In this document: one piece after another, positions 12,559 to 25,300 of the stretch
Numbering within the stretch: the first letter of the stretch is position 1
Layout of the letters: the number at the start of each line of letters is the position of its first letter
NCBI GenBank assembly: GCA_002989075.1
Contig: PSQN01000006.1
Location: 310,001-374,000 of the forward strand
DNA from: Arthonia radiata
Lineage: Eukaryota > Ascomycota > Arthoniomycetes > Arthoniales > Arthoniaceae
DNA: 64,000 nt
Direction: 5' to 3'
Notes under the pieces: generated by a model
What the model saw: only the letters and a program-made list of their open reading frames with translations
Told to the model about the DNA's origin: nothing
Database searches by the model: none
Made by a program: the position numbers and the translations under genes

Positions 12559-12895
12559 TGTTGTCCTGTTGTGGGTGCGCAAAGTTTTTCCGGTATGCCC
12601 AATGTTTGAGCGCTGTTAACTTGAGTGGATGCTGTTGCGTGAATGGAACTGTCGCAAAGAGAAGTGGTGAGAGTTCGAGGTGAAAAGGTAAACAAAGCGT
12701 TGCTAGGGTCCGATCTGTGGCGCGGCTTGCATGCGCCAAGCTACGTCACACGGTCATCTTGAAACCAGCTGCGTGTCCTCGATTCGGATTCGCAAACCCG
12801 CGCTCACTTTACTTTTCCTCGTGGTACACGCAGTGCAAAATCGGGGACCGGTCTTTCATCGCTTCACCTTTCCACGTCACCTCGCAAACGCCTTG
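12559..12895. promoter_or_regulatory. Divergent promoter region spc24/fis1
   Basis: A 337-bp spacer between two divergent start codons. No gene is seen in it. It must hold both promoters. Confidence 0.45.
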
Positions 12896-13578
12896 ATGAG
12901 CTCTCTTCCTTGTAAGTTTCCAGTCCACCCATCTCCGCAAAGTTCACGAATTTGTTGCGACGCGCAATTGGAGCCTTGACTGACCGAGTATGAATCTTCC
13001 AGACGCCGCTGATGCGGAAAGGTACAGCAGCTCATTCACGCACGCGCAAGCAACGGCTCAGACACTGACACCACATTCGCAGCCCGCTGAAACCTGAAGA
13101 ACTGCAAGTCCTCCGCTCACAGTACGAGAAAGAAGGCGAATACGCTGGTCTACAAACCAAGTTCAACTATGCATGGGTAGGCTCAATCCCATCACCCTCT
13201 CCTCTCTGCGGCTCAGCTACCTCCGCGCATCGACTGACACAACCGTAGGGTCTCATCAAATCCACCACCCGCGCCGAGCAACAAGAGGGCGTCCGTCTCC
13301 TCTCCGAAATCTTTCGCAACTCTCCAGAGCGACGGCGCGAGTGTCTCTACTATCTCGCGCTTGGCAATTACAAGCTAGGCAACTACGCTGAAGGCCGGAA
13401 ATACAACGATTTATTACTGGACGTCGAGCCGGGGAACATGCAAGCTGGCAGCTTGAAGCAGCTGATCGATGACAAGGTCGCGCGGGATGGAATGATCGGC
13501 GCAGCGCTTGTGGGCGGACTGGCGATCGCAGCGGGTGTGGCAGGGAGCATGCTGTTCAGGGGTGCGAGGAATCGGTAG
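12896..13578 (+). CDS. fis1: Mitochondrial fission 1 protein
   Basis: Four exons are read: 12896-12911 (16 nt), 13003-13021 (19 nt), 13083-13176 and 13249-13578. They give a 152-aa protein, the normal Fis1 length. The splice joins yield [19 protein letters not shown], which matches the known fungal Fis1 N-terminus, so the micro-exons are well supported although very short. The body is a TPR-like helical bundle ([36 protein letters not shown]). The tail is one membrane anchor ([21 protein letters not shown]) followed by the basic FRGARNR, typical of tail-anchored outer mitochondrial and peroxisomal proteins. Fis1 recruits the dynamin Dnm1 through adaptors such as Mdv1. Confidence 0.93.
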
Positions 13579-14355
13579 GGTGAGAGTGGTGCGCGGCTGT
13601 TGGACAAAGCCGAGGCGGAGCTTTTGGATGTGGCGGCTTTGCGCTTGGGAAAGAAACTGATAGCTCTGCCTATGAAATGTGAATGATACCTGAACACAGA
13701 GACCTGGGTATTTAGTATTAGTTATTGATCATGGCAACACGCGCCTTGCCCGCAAACATCAGGCGAGCCCGGAGCTCTGCGTGACATTCAAGTGTGGCGG
13801 TGCGCCAAGCTTTCAATTCTCAAACTCGATAACCTTCAAAGTAGAGTACCAAGATAGAATCAGCTCGAATGACGAAGAATCAAGCTCCCTGTGACTCTTA
13901 TGCACCATTGTGCTGTCGAAATTGATTACCTGCAACAGACACATCTCGTACACAGCAAATCCAAGAAGTCCCGAGAGAAAGCTACAGGCTTGCTGTTGGC
14001 CACCTTCGACGAATCGACGTCACTTCTTTCGCCGCGCGGGCGCTACCTTTGTATTCTACTCTACACTTCGTACCTCACCTCCTTTACACGTACTTTAAGG
14101 CCTACCCATTTGTTTATCCCGCCATACACTACCCACAAATTAGTCTCCGCACCACATTACAGCCTTCGCGAGGCCGCGTTCTTTATCATTGGCACCCGTT
14201 TGTCAACAAGTCTACCAGAGCATACCGCTTGCGCCAGACGTTCGATACGCGCATGCTTGCGCCTTCCTAGGGCGAGCTTTGTACCTTGAACAAACGCTCC
14301 TGAGACATCTTGATCATCCGCGACCTACCGCCCCTCCGGCTACTCTGTCATCATC
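13579..14355. other. Intergenic, no gene seen
   Basis: About 780 bp between fis1 and the RING gene, both on the plus strand. The open frames here show no family features. The last 300 bp are pyrimidine-rich and probably serve as promoter and 5' leader of the RING gene. Confidence 0.4.
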
Positions 14356-15849
14356 ATGAGTTCCAACAGGAATCGGGAGCTGGTCTTTTGTCACCAATGC
14401 GAGAATGAATGGTACAAAAACGAACATGGCCTGACCTGCCCACAATGTGAAGGCGAGTTCGTTGAAGTGGTATGTCCGCCGCCTTTCTCACCCTCACCGT
14501 TTGTACGCAGCCTACTAACTCCCCACAGATAGAATCCGACAACGACCCTCGAGCAACACAGTCACCCGCCGCACAACATCCATTACACAGACACAACCCC
14601 TGGGGGTCTGCAGACGCGCCAGACCCCAGCGAAGAAGACCTCAGCCTCTACGACATGACCTCCCGACGCACACCAGGCGGCTTCCGCCAGGGACCACCAG
14701 GTCAAATGCCACCAGGCATGATGGACCCCTTCGCCCACATGTACCCCGGCCGGCGGGGTCCCTCTCCCTTCGACAGCATCTTCAACCCCGACAGACCGCC
14801 AGGCATGGAGCGCCGCGGCTCCGACCACTCCCGCTCGCGCTCTGCCCCGGGCAATCGACCGCTGGGCATCCCCCCGCGCGGCGAGCCCAACTTCCGCGTC
14901 TTCCACAACGCAGGGCCTGGCCAAGCCTTCACCTTGTCCTACGCGTCGGGCGGCCCTCCACAAGGCCAGCCCGGCGATCCCAGCGCCGACATCAATGGGT
15001 TAGTCTCCTTTCCCCGTCCCTGAATTGTAGTGAAAACTAACACACCCCTGCTACCCCTACAGCATGCTCTCCCAGATCTTTCGCACCATCGGCGCCCGCG
15101 GCGTCCCCGGCCAACAGCGCAACCCAGCCAACCCCAACGATCCCTTCGCCAACCTTTTCGCCTCCATCCTCGGTCCCATGGGCGTGCCCCCCGGCGCCAA
15201 TTTCGGAGACTTCGTCTCCGACGGGAACTTCGACCAGATCCTCAGCCAGCTCATGGAGCAGCACCAGTCGGGGAATGCGCCTGGTCCCGCGTCCGCGGCG
15301 GCCATCAAGGCATTAGCGAAAGTGCCCGCGTCGAAGACACACCTGGGCGAAGACGGCAAAGCCGACTGCTCCATCTGCATGGGCGAGGTGAAGACTGGTG
15401 ATACGGTGACGGAACTTCCGTGCCACCACTGGTACCACCCCGACTGCATCGGCGCCTGGCTCGAACAGCACGATACCTGCGCCATTTGCCGCGAGGGCAT
15501 CACGCCGAAGGAGGGGGCGAGAGATCAGGTCAGAAGCCCAGGGCAGGAGCCTTTGCACAACGAAGACCCGGCGGTCGTGGCGAGACGACAGAGCGAAACA
15601 CGAGAGGACCCGATCTACGTCCCGGAGAGCCCGGCAGGCGAGAGGAGACGACGACCGTATGCGAGTGGCCCGGCGATGAGACGGCATTCGAGTGGGTTGG
15701 ATCGGAGGGTGGAGGGGAATGGGGGTTCTTCGCAGAGGGAGCAGAGGGAGCAGAGGGAGCAGAGGGGAAGTGGGAGTTCGAGTGGGGGTATTGTGGATCG
15801 GGCGCGAAATTGGTTGAGTGGCAATGGGGGGAGCGGGTCGAGGAGATGA
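14356..15849 (+). CDS. RING-H2 E3 ubiquitin ligase, RNF115/RNF126-like
   Basis: Three exons, 14356-14469, 14529-14998 and 15063-15849, make 456 aa. The N-terminus has a four-cysteine zinc finger (CHQCENEWYK..CPQC) like that of RNF126-type ligases, which binds ubiquitin or BAG6 clients in animals. A long disordered Pro/Gly/Arg segment follows. The RING-H2 domain is near residues 295-345, with CSICMGEV, LPCHHWYHPDCIGAWL and CAICRE. The tail contains three REQ repeats and ends in a Gly/Ser/Arg-rich stretch. Expected action is cytosolic quality-control ubiquitination with an E2; the client is unknown. Confidence 0.88.
15732..15766 (+). repeat. 9-bp tandem repeat (CAGAGGGAG) inside the RING gene
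   Basis: About 3.5 copies of a 9-base unit encode REQREQREQRG. Its length is a multiple of three, so copy-number change would not shift the frame. Confidence 0.75.
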
Positions 15850-16812
15850 GCGAGGGATATCGATGGGGCATGGTGCTGTGTGTGACGAGCGTGGAGTTGG
15901 AGAGAGTTGTCATGGATGCGAGAGGATACGAATGTACGATATGACGGACATGCCAACAAGAGCATGCGCGAGAAGATCGCGACGAGCCTTCGAAGCCTGA
16001 GCAGAGCAGCTTACGTTCGCTCTTGTATTCTTCCGACAAAATGGCATTTGATAATGATGCTAAGCTCTATTGTCTTACCTGATGTCCTCTGTTTCAAGAA
16101 GCATAATATATTGGTCGCAACATCCTATCACTGCCAGGCGTATAATAGAATGCCTCATTTGCGTGGCAAAAGCACGACCCTGCCATTTCTCATGTCAAAA
16201 ATTTGAGGTGAACAGTCCTACTAACAACAAGTTCAAAGCACCAACAGTAGCGATGGCGACGACCCCAGCCGAAATATGAAAAGCCGTTTTCAACATACCC
16301 ATCTTTAGACATGCACAGAATAGACACAAAACACATCAAACCCCAGATACGTCAAGATCGAGATAAGCCCTGACTGGTACGGCCGTATGAAAACAGTAAT
16401 AATATAGAGGTGCGTATGCAAGGCGCCCAATAAGATGAACGAAGACATCAGATTCCCGGAGTCTGAACGCTCAACGACATACGAATCTGAGAGGCCGCTT
16501 ACGGTACGTACCTCGTCTAGAGCCAACCCTTCATCTCGGCCAGCACAGCCTTGCGACCCACTCTCCGTTCGACGCCTACAGCATGGTTTCAGGGTGACTA
16601 CTCGCTGAAGATCGCAAGACGATTTACTTTGCGGAGCAAGTACCTGGGACTGGCCATGCTGTCATGCTACTCTATTGGCATGCTGGGAATAATATCAGAC
16701 CGTTTCCCACACTGTTGATCGAAGTCGGACAATTAGTGACGAGACACGTGACGGGATAAGATGTTCGCGTACGCGCCAAAGCGCAACGTCAACATAGTAC
16801 TGGCTGTACACG
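15850..16812. other. Intergenic, no gene seen
   Basis: About 960 bp between the RING gene and the NLR-type gene. It has no convincing coding frame or repeat. Part of it should be the 3' UTR of the RING gene. Confidence 0.4.
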
Positions 16813-19800
16813 ATGCAGTATGCAGACTTCACCATAGGATGGCTTTGCGCACTTCCCCTCGAGCTCACTGCGGCCACCGCGATGCTGGATGAGGTATATG
16901 AAAGTCTGCCGCGACAACCTGGAGATGACAACACATACACGCTTGGTAGCTTACACGGGCACAACATTGCTCTGGCGTGTCTGCCCTCCGGAGTATACGG
17001 GACTACCTCTGCCGCCCTTGTTGCGGACTAGATGCGACGCAGCTTTCCTCGCTTGAAATTTGGGCTGTTTGTCGGGATCGCAGGTGGTGCGCCTGGCGCG
17101 GACTTGTCAATGCGGCTTGGTGATGTTGTGATTGGTGTGCCAAATCAGTCCCACGCTGGCGTCATTCAATACGACTATGGGAAGGTGCACGCTGGGGGCG
17201 TGTTCCATGTGACAAGTCACATCAATAAGCCGCCCAATATCGTTCTAAACGCTATGTCGACGTATCGCTCGAAAGTGCAACTCAGCGGCTCAAAGGTTAG
17301 CAACCTCATTTCGCAAGCGCGCAAGAAGCATCCACGATTGCGTCATGCCTTTACATACTCCGTACCCCGGCGAAGACCAAGACATCTTGTTCGAAAGCGG
17401 ATATGACCATGTCGATGAGACAGATCTAGTATGCTCAAAGTGCGACAGGCTTTCGAGGGCTGTAAATCGATCTCAGCGAACACAGACTCAGTCTAAAGTC
17501 TACGTTGGCCTTATTGCATCAGCCAATAGTGTAATGAAAGATGCGCGTACTCGAGACCGCCTAGCTCAACGGTATGGTATTAAATGTTTCGAGATAGAGG
17601 CGGCTAGTATAATAGACAACTTCCCATGCCTAGTCGTTTGGGGTATATGTGACTATACAGATTCGCACAAGAATAAACATTGGCAAGACTTTACAGCCGT
17701 AGCTGCCGTAGCTAGCGCGAAGGAGGTTCTTCACGCTCTGCCTTGCGAGATGGTCAGGAAAACGCAAGCAATGAACTGCGAAGTCACAGAGCGGAGCCTT
17801 GTGCCTGAACAGGATCTGTTACTGCTCTCCTGGCGGACTGGTCAGATGCGATGATCTGCTCGATATGATGCCTACGCTGACTGCGTTGCAGGAACTTTGA
17901 GCCAGATGCCGGTCCTTGACATGCTTTCCCAACACGATCACGAACGCTCGCATCATAGGATATCTTATCATCGCGTTAAGAACACAGCAGAATGGTTTAC
18001 GGATACTCCGAAAGTACTGGACTGGATGACTGTGTCTCACAAGTCATTGCTCTGGCTGTCAGGGACGAGTGAGTTCAAGAATTATGCCACGGTCGACAAG
18101 GACTTTAAGCTAACCAATCTCCAGTTGGGTCGGGAAAGACTTTCATCTGGTGAGATTTTACACTCGGCAGCAATCTGCTTGTGCCTGTGCCCGTGCTCAC
18201 TTGCCTAGAACAGCTCGCGTTTAATTGACTACTTCAAAGCCAACGGGTTGGACTCCCCCAACTCAGTCATCTATTTCTACTACGATGCGCAGCAAGAGAA
18301 TAATTTGGGAGCTGTATATATCCTACGAAGTCTTTCACGCCAATTACTGGAACACATGGACCACGTGAATGAGACGCCTTCCGGTGCCCTCCAGACTCAT
18401 CTTCGGCGGTGCGCCGTTCGTCCTAGGCCGGAATTCGAGTTCGAGGAAGTCGTCTAAATTCTTGATCTGACTTCTAGACAAGTCGAAGGAGCTATATACG
18501 TCATCGATGGTGTCGATTGCATAGAAAGCCTTGAGCTCCAGAAGTTTATACGTGTTATCCACAAAGTGTTTATTGAAGTAATCAACGCAAAGATTCTAAT
18601 AGCGAGCAGGAGAGAAATCGGCGATGGCAACAAGATCCCTTTTACAACAGAAATATGTTTGTCCATATCGAATACCAAAGAGGACATGCTTAGATATATC
18701 GAAAGTGAGATGTCGACTAGATCACGGACCCAGCGAATGCTCAGCGATAGAGACGAAGTCCTGCAACACGTCCAGAAACGATTGCTGAAAGAGTCGCGTG
18801 GAATGTAAGAGGCATTTAGCACGACGACTCGAACGAACTGAACTGACCCGCAATAGGTTCTTGTGGGTGAGGCTTCAAATCGCAGCGCTTTGGGAAATTT
18901 GCTTTTCGGATCAGCAAATATACAAGGCACTGGATGATCTGCCGCACGATCTGCCCCAAACGTATCATCGCTGCTTGGCGCGCATTGCTCCATTACAACA
19001 CTCGCTCGCTTTGAGAGTGTTGCGCTGGACGTGCTGCCCTGTACGACCTCTATTTGTATACGAGCTCTGCGAAGCAGTTGCTTTCGACCTGGACGACCTC
19101 GACTGGGAGCCTTCTAAGGTACCATCAGAAAAACAAGTACTTAGCGTATGCGACAACTTGGTGGTATTGGATGAAGCTGACCACACCGTTCGACTAGTGC
19201 ATCCTTCTGTCAAGCAATTCCTGTCTAATCAAGAGTTGCTACTGCGGTCCCCATACGCAATAGCAGACTCGAGTGCGTTGCAATGCGGAGAGGAATGCGT
19301 CAACTATCTCAGCTTCTCCAAATTTCAGCTCTCATTACAGAAGCGATCGCACACACCTCGTGTCTTGCAACTTGATTCAACACGTTTAATAAAAGCTATA
19401 CCGCTACCTAGCATCGCCTATGGCTTGGTAGGAAGGCTGATCCCTTCCTCGAATCAAAGTCAAGTGCAGGTACGGCTTCCCACGCAGCAACGGTCACCCC
19501 TCTTAGAGCGGGATTTCCCATCCGGCTTTCTATCTTATGCTCGTGAATGCTGGACAGCTCATACTAGACTGCTGTCAGACCGTTCGTCGATGTGGATGAA
19601 GTTTCAAACGCTCGCGCTTCAGCCAAATTATACCTGGGGGCTGCAGCCCCGGGCCTCCCACCAGCTATCGGAAAAGTCATACCTTCACTCGTTTCTCGCT
19701 TGGGCTCTCAGAGAAGATCACAAAGCTCTGTTAGAAGTTCTCTTTCGCAACGCAAGATGCTCAGATCTCAAGGAGATCTGTGATCTTCCGCTGGCTGAAG

Positions 19801-20858
19801 ACGGACTGCCCGCCCTCCATATTGCGGCAAAATTTGGCCACAGAGACACAGCTCAACGTCTGCTCTCCGTCTGCGATGTCAACAATCGGCGTAGTCCGTC
19901 AGGGTGGACAGCATTGCATTTTGCAGCGGAGAACAATCATTCGGACGTCGTGGACCTTCTATTGGCGTCGCGGGTAGTGAAGGCCGAGATTCAGTCTGAT
20001 GACGGAGCTACGGCTCTGATGGTCAGTGTCAGACAGGGCGCCGACCAAAGCGCTTGTCGACTTCTTCAAGCTGGGGATCGAAGAAACCAACCCGAGACTC
20101 TCTGCGATTTAATGAAGGTCGCTGCAGACAATAATCATCTTGACGTGCTGGGGCACATTCTCCCATTGGTAGGCAAATCAAGCCTCGAGAAAACCGCTAT
20201 TGACGTCGTGCTTCGCTCTACCATCGAGAAGAACCATGTACAAGCCTTTATAGCTATTCTAAGTGACTTAAGACTCGCCAGAGAAGTGGCGGTTGCTAAG
20301 CGATCGCACCTAGCGCGTCTTGCAGCAGATAATGGCTGCACTTCAGTACTCACGATGCTGCTTCATCGGCCACTTACCGTTTTGAGCGTCGAGGCTTCCC
20401 TACAGTCTTTTGAGGAAGTAGAAGGACCGCAAGAGCGGCACTTACTCACCCGTTATCTCTATAACGCCGTGACCGAAGACAACGTAGATGAGCTGACTAC
20501 GCTACTGACCCACCCGAGGATTGACGTGAATCAGCTATTTCCTGGTGGGAACACCCGTGCGCTCCATTCTGCAATCATGCGCGACAATTATCCCGTTTTC
20601 GAGCAGCTCCGGCTCCACAAAATACCCAACGTCAACTTCACATTGCGACAAACAAAGACGACTCCTCTTCACTTAGCCACTCGGCTCGGCAAGTTCGGCA
20701 TTGTCGATCTTCTTCTGAGGCATCCGGATATCGAACTCAACTGCTTGGATGCAGACCTCCGAACGCCACTTGACTACGCCATGGAAGCAAATAATCCGGG
20801 AATCTGGGAATCTCTACATCGTCGTAACGCCTCCAAGGGCATGCCCAGCGCACATTAG
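16813..20858 (+). pseudogene. Fungal NLR-type PNP-NACHT-ankyrin gene, interrupted
   Basis: In order: a nucleoside-phosphorylase-like domain (FTIGWLCALPLELTAA, GVYGTTSAA, FGLFVGIAGGAPG, CFEIEAA, ICDYTDSHKNKHW); a NACHT NTPase; a helical link (MFLWVRLQI); and a C-terminal ankyrin array (ALHIAAKFGHRD, TALHFAAENNHSDVV, TPLHLATRLGK). Four introns look usable: 17841-17891, 18069-18124, 18150-18213 and 18805-18856. Splicing the second and third makes the P-loop GTIGSGKTFICSRLIDYF. Lesions are TAG at 17029-17031 (where relatives have glutamine or similar), a 7-bp insertion near 17356-17364 that shifts the frame, and TAA at 18455-18457 before the Walker B-like VIDGVD. The TAA could be removed if GTGCGC at 18411 is used as a donor, at the cost of about 20 residues. 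Such proteins act in fungal non-self recognition. A shortened product from inner starts is possible. Confidence 0.8.
17356..17364. other. TACTCCGTA 9-mer, putative TA-type excision footprint
   Basis: TA-CTCCG-TA lies in the phosphorylase-like domain exactly where the frame changes from ..RHAFTY to PGEDQD... Seven bases more than the expected codons are present, consistent with a duplicated TA plus five bases left by a TA-targeting transposon. See also 20962, 50434 and 50608. Confidence 0.45.
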
Positions 20859-22343
20859 CTTATCAGGCCCAGGTCAGCGCTCACATAGAAAGCTTGTACA
20901 CTGCGTCCAAACCCCGGCAACCAACAGACGCTGGATCTTTGGACGAGGCCGCATGCAACTGTACGGAGTAGGTATCGTGAACAAAGCATTAAGCAATTTT
21001 GCATCACGCTCAGCTCTCAACCCGAGTGCAAACGGCAAAGATCGATCACGATCACGAACGAAAACGCTGCCATCATCTATCTTCATATTCTCGGCGTCTT
21101 CTGTCAAAGTACTCGCCAGCGCTGATCGAACGAAGTGGCGGTGGTCGCGAGACTGGTCAGCATCAAGCAGCATCTCCCATGAGGCTTCGTGTCAACCCTG
21201 CGCACATCCTATGTTTAAGCGAACGGCACATCGATAAACAAAGCATACTTCAACTATCAAGCAATGTCAATGCGCGCGAAGTAATGAGCAAAGGTCGCAT
21301 TTCACGTCTCAGAGCCATCACCCACCCTTAAAAGGTTATCGCTTGGGACGACGGCGCATACAACAGCCCCAAGCTACTGCTTCAAGCGCCATACGCCCTT
21401 CATCAATACCACAACCTAGCCAAACCACGAGCACGCCTGTGCCATGTGGTATTGCTCTTCCAACACTCGCCAGGGACTAAACCAGCATGTCAGCGCCGTT
21501 CGACGTGCATACGCATGCCCGTCACTCTCCTTCACTCCAGCAAACGCGCCATCGCCCTTTCCCGGGAACGGCACATCCTCGTCTCCGCGACGACGCTGAC
21601 AGGCTTCCTGGTAGGGCGAACAGGCTAGTCTGGGTCCGGGTTGCGCCATGTGACATGCAAATGAACGGTTCACGAGCATGCTCCGGTTCGCTGTGCTTGG
21701 TGACGCTAGAAGAGTTGGTTGCTTGGCGAGTAGCCGCAAATGTGCGACGCACTGCGGTGGGGAGGTCGGCAAGGAGTGCACGCAAGCGGCGTCGACGGTG
21801 GAGTGGCCCGTCCGTTTTTTGAGATTGAGGACAACGACCTATGCAGCTTTCCTACAAGTCTGAGTCAAAGCACTGACAGCAGCACACGTAAGCATCACTC
21901 AAACCGATCCTCAACGCAAGCACACTCTTGAGCACACCAAAGACGCGTAACAAAAAGCACTGTTCAAAACAAGCACACCTCAACGTAGATAGTTGCCCTC
22001 AGGCTTTCATAAAAATAGCATCTCAATCCTACACCTCTACTTACCGCACCTAAGGAGCACGCGTCAAGGGTATATACACCGCTCTACCTCCGAAAGCATA
22101 AGCAACTCCATCAAGTGGATATCTCGCGCGAAAAGGTACCAACCATCCACCATCGTACAATATAGTCATGAAGCCAAACGGGGTCGTAAAATGATTGTCG
22201 CGCGGCCGGGCGCGGGGAGGGGTTCGTTGCGGGTCGTAAAGGAGGGGTCGCTTGTTGGGTGAAGCGTCTGCTGTGGTGTGGTGACCTCTCTGGAGAGGGT
22301 CTGTGTGTCTGTAGTAGGAATAAGGGCAAGAGAAGCTCGCTGA
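20859..22343. other. Intergenic, no gene recognised
   Basis: About 1.5 kb after the NLR-type gene and before the convergent LIM-RhoGAP gene. Several overlapping 60-120-codon frames exist, but none has family features. It contains one copy of TACGGAGTA at 20962-20970. Confidence 0.4.
20962..20970. repeat. TACGGAGTA 9-mer copy
   Basis: An exact copy, in intergenic sequence, of the reverse complement of the 9-mer found at 17356. Confidence 0.5.
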
Positions 22344-25300
22344 TCACAAACCGAAGATGTTACGGTAATTGACGAGGAGGCACTGCACGGCTCTGCGCTG
22401 CGCCTCCATGTCCGCCATCTCGCGGTCGACGGACTGCGGGCGCATGATCGTGGGTGCGAAGACGACGGCGATGTTCGTGGAGGTCATCTGCAGCGATGGT
22501 TAGCATCATCGCACTCTGCCGAGAAACGCGCCATGTTTCGTCTATACATACCTTGTTCTCACGCTCACGCTCCATGACACGCGACAGATGCCCGATGAGA
22601 TACTCTAGCGTGTTCTTGTGATGCTCGGGTAGGATGCCCACAGCTCTGCTGCAACCTTCAATCAAGACGCGCTCGCTCTGATCCTGCGCGGCGTTTGCAG
22701 TGCCGATCATTTCATCGTACGCCTCGTGGGTGATGAGCGGCATTGGCAGCTTGCGGAGATATTGTTTGAGTGCGCTAGTGACCGCGTGAATGTCGAGGTC
22801 TTCATCGCTGATGTCGAACTTGTGATCCTTCTCGAAGCCTTGTGACACGGCCTTCACCTGCGAGTAGGAACCGGACTTGCGGTATATACCCTCGACATCC
22901 ATACCGCGCGCTTCAACTTCGTCGATGCAGCGCGCGATGATTCCTGGGATGACGCGACCTTCATACTCACAACGAGCAGTCAGATCGGACCCGAAGAGTG
23001 TATCGGCGGGCGCGCTGCCAACTAGTGCACTCTGCGAAGTAGAGCGGGATGAGTTGTTTCCTGGCTTGTTGAGGAAGCCAAAAGGCTGCGAACTCGGCTG
23101 CCGCTGCGTTTCGATACCATTGCGCTGACCTACAGGTCGGTCGCCAATGGTTGGTGCCTCACCAGCTTGCAGCTGGCCGTATGGCACCGGATCCGAGAAC
23201 GACTCCTCGCGCAACGATGACTGAGAGGACGCTGGACCAGACGCAAACGCACCCTTGAAACCCTTTTTGACGTTCTTCGCCACGTTCTCAGATCCTTTCT
23301 TCCACGAGAACTTCTTGGGCTGGCCCTTGCGCATATCGACGACACGAGGGCCGTCAATGAAGCGCGCCGGCTCGCCTGTGACCTCAGTATCTCCTGAAAA
23401 TTGCGACGCGTTGCTGCGATCAAGGCTAAGTTGAGACTTGAAGTCTTGCGAGTTCTCATCCGCCAGCGTCGCTCCAACGCTGTCCTGCCTATGCTTCGCA
23501 GCACCGTTGTAGATGGCCGTCGTAATTCCTGTAGAGATGCCGAGAGCATTGTTGGGAGCCTGCTTCTGGTCGCGGTAGATACCTTGAATACTGGCAACTA
23601 ATTGGGCGTTGTGCTCTCGCAGCTGTTGATTCTTCGCATGCACGGACTCGTACTCTTGAAAGCCCTTGTCCTTCATCTGGATGAGATTTGTGATTTCATC
23701 CGTCAGCTTATTCTTCTGTTCCATCAACGACTCAATTTGTCCTGAAACACTCTCTTTGAGCCTTTGCAGCTGGTTTGCAAACTCACGCAGGGCTTCGCTC
23801 TTGATGGCCTCAATATCAAGGGGCCCCTTAGTGTTTTTGGCTTTTTCCAGCTGCTCGGTCATCGTTTCCAATTCACGCATGATCATTTCGCGCTGAGTGT
23901 CCAAAAAGGTCATGGTCGACCGCTTTTCTCGAAGCTCGGTGTTGACTTGACGAATGTTCTCGGCCCCATTGACCTGCTCCTGTAAGGTGTTCTTCTCTGA
24001 CTCCAGCTCCATAATACGCTGTTGTGAGAATCTCAGCTTGTTCCGCAATTGGGTCGTATCCTCGTTCGCCTCATTGGCCCCAATCATGGGACTTGAAATG
24101 TCAATCGAGCCGTTCCGCGATCCTTTGGTAAATCGAGGTGATCCTTTGTCGCTGTAGCTACGCCCATGGCGCATCACTTTAGACACTTTTCGGAACATGC
24201 CGTGGTCCATGCCATCTTCCGAGCCCATGCGCCCAAATTCGTCTTCGGTACCTTCATTGTAGAATGCTGTACCATGGTTCGTCGGGGTGCCTCCGTCTCG
24301 CGTTATGAATGTTTCGCTCTGAATGCTGCTGACTGACTCGCCAGGCTTGTGACGAATAGGTGGCGGTTGGGGCGCTTCACGAGGGGAAGTAAAGTCATGC
24401 TTGCTGGCTGCCTGTGAGTTCATAGCTGCAGACGACAGACCAGCGGTAGGCGTTGGGCGGCTAGAGCTGCGTGGAGGAGGCTCAAACGCCTCGTCATTTG
24501 ATGAACGGCCTGCGACGGCGGGCGCGGTTTGAGGCTCATGCGAATGCGAATGCGAGTCCATCGTATGTGAGTCCAAGCCTAGCCCCCTTGCCGCAGTAGT
24601 GGTGGCTGGAGGGTCATTGCGAGGTAGCTGCTTGCGCGGTATCGCTTGGTTAGAAGGTGGTTTCTCGGACCTCTCAAGGGAGTCTGTTCGTTGCGGCGGC
24701 TCTTGGCGTGCGAACGGGAGTTGGGCATTATTGTGGGACAGCGGGGACCGCTGGCGTGCGGAAGTATTGCGTGTAGGTGCCGTAGACGTCGCAGGAGTAT
24801 CGAAAGAGGTCTCTTGTGGACGTACTGCGCTGCCTTCAGTCTGGCCTGCAAGCGTCATGTTTGGTGACGCCTGATGGCTTGACGGCTTGGATCCTCGCTT
24901 GGAGCCAGACGAGCGTCTTCGAGCTTTCGGTACTTCATGCAGTATAAAATGCTCCTCGGAAGTATCATTCGAAGATGGCGACGCAGGCTTTCGATCCACA
25001 GGTGAAGTCCGGCTGGAGCTGAAGACAGGTGACGACATTTTGATCGATCCATTGCGACGACGCAAGCCTGTGACCCTCTCTGTAGAATTCTGTCGGGGCA
25101 TGACCTGTTGCATGATATGCGGGCTGGTCTGACCTCGATCTAAAGATCCTGAACGAGGAGCAGAGCCTGCCACCAAATCGCCAAAATCACGCGAGCGCTC
25201 ATTGGAGCCCGCCTGGGTGGAGACTCGAGGTTGCCTGGCCTCACTGCTCATTGTTCGGTAGGGGCCAGGGGGCCGCGCCATTGTGTCTAGAGTCACTGGG

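Noticed and set aside
21446-21822. Overlapping plus and minus frames of 60-120 codons in the gap after the NLR-type gene
   Set aside because: They are Arg/Ser/Ala-rich in all frames, the usual chance product of GC-rich DNA, with no motif or splice-consistent extension.
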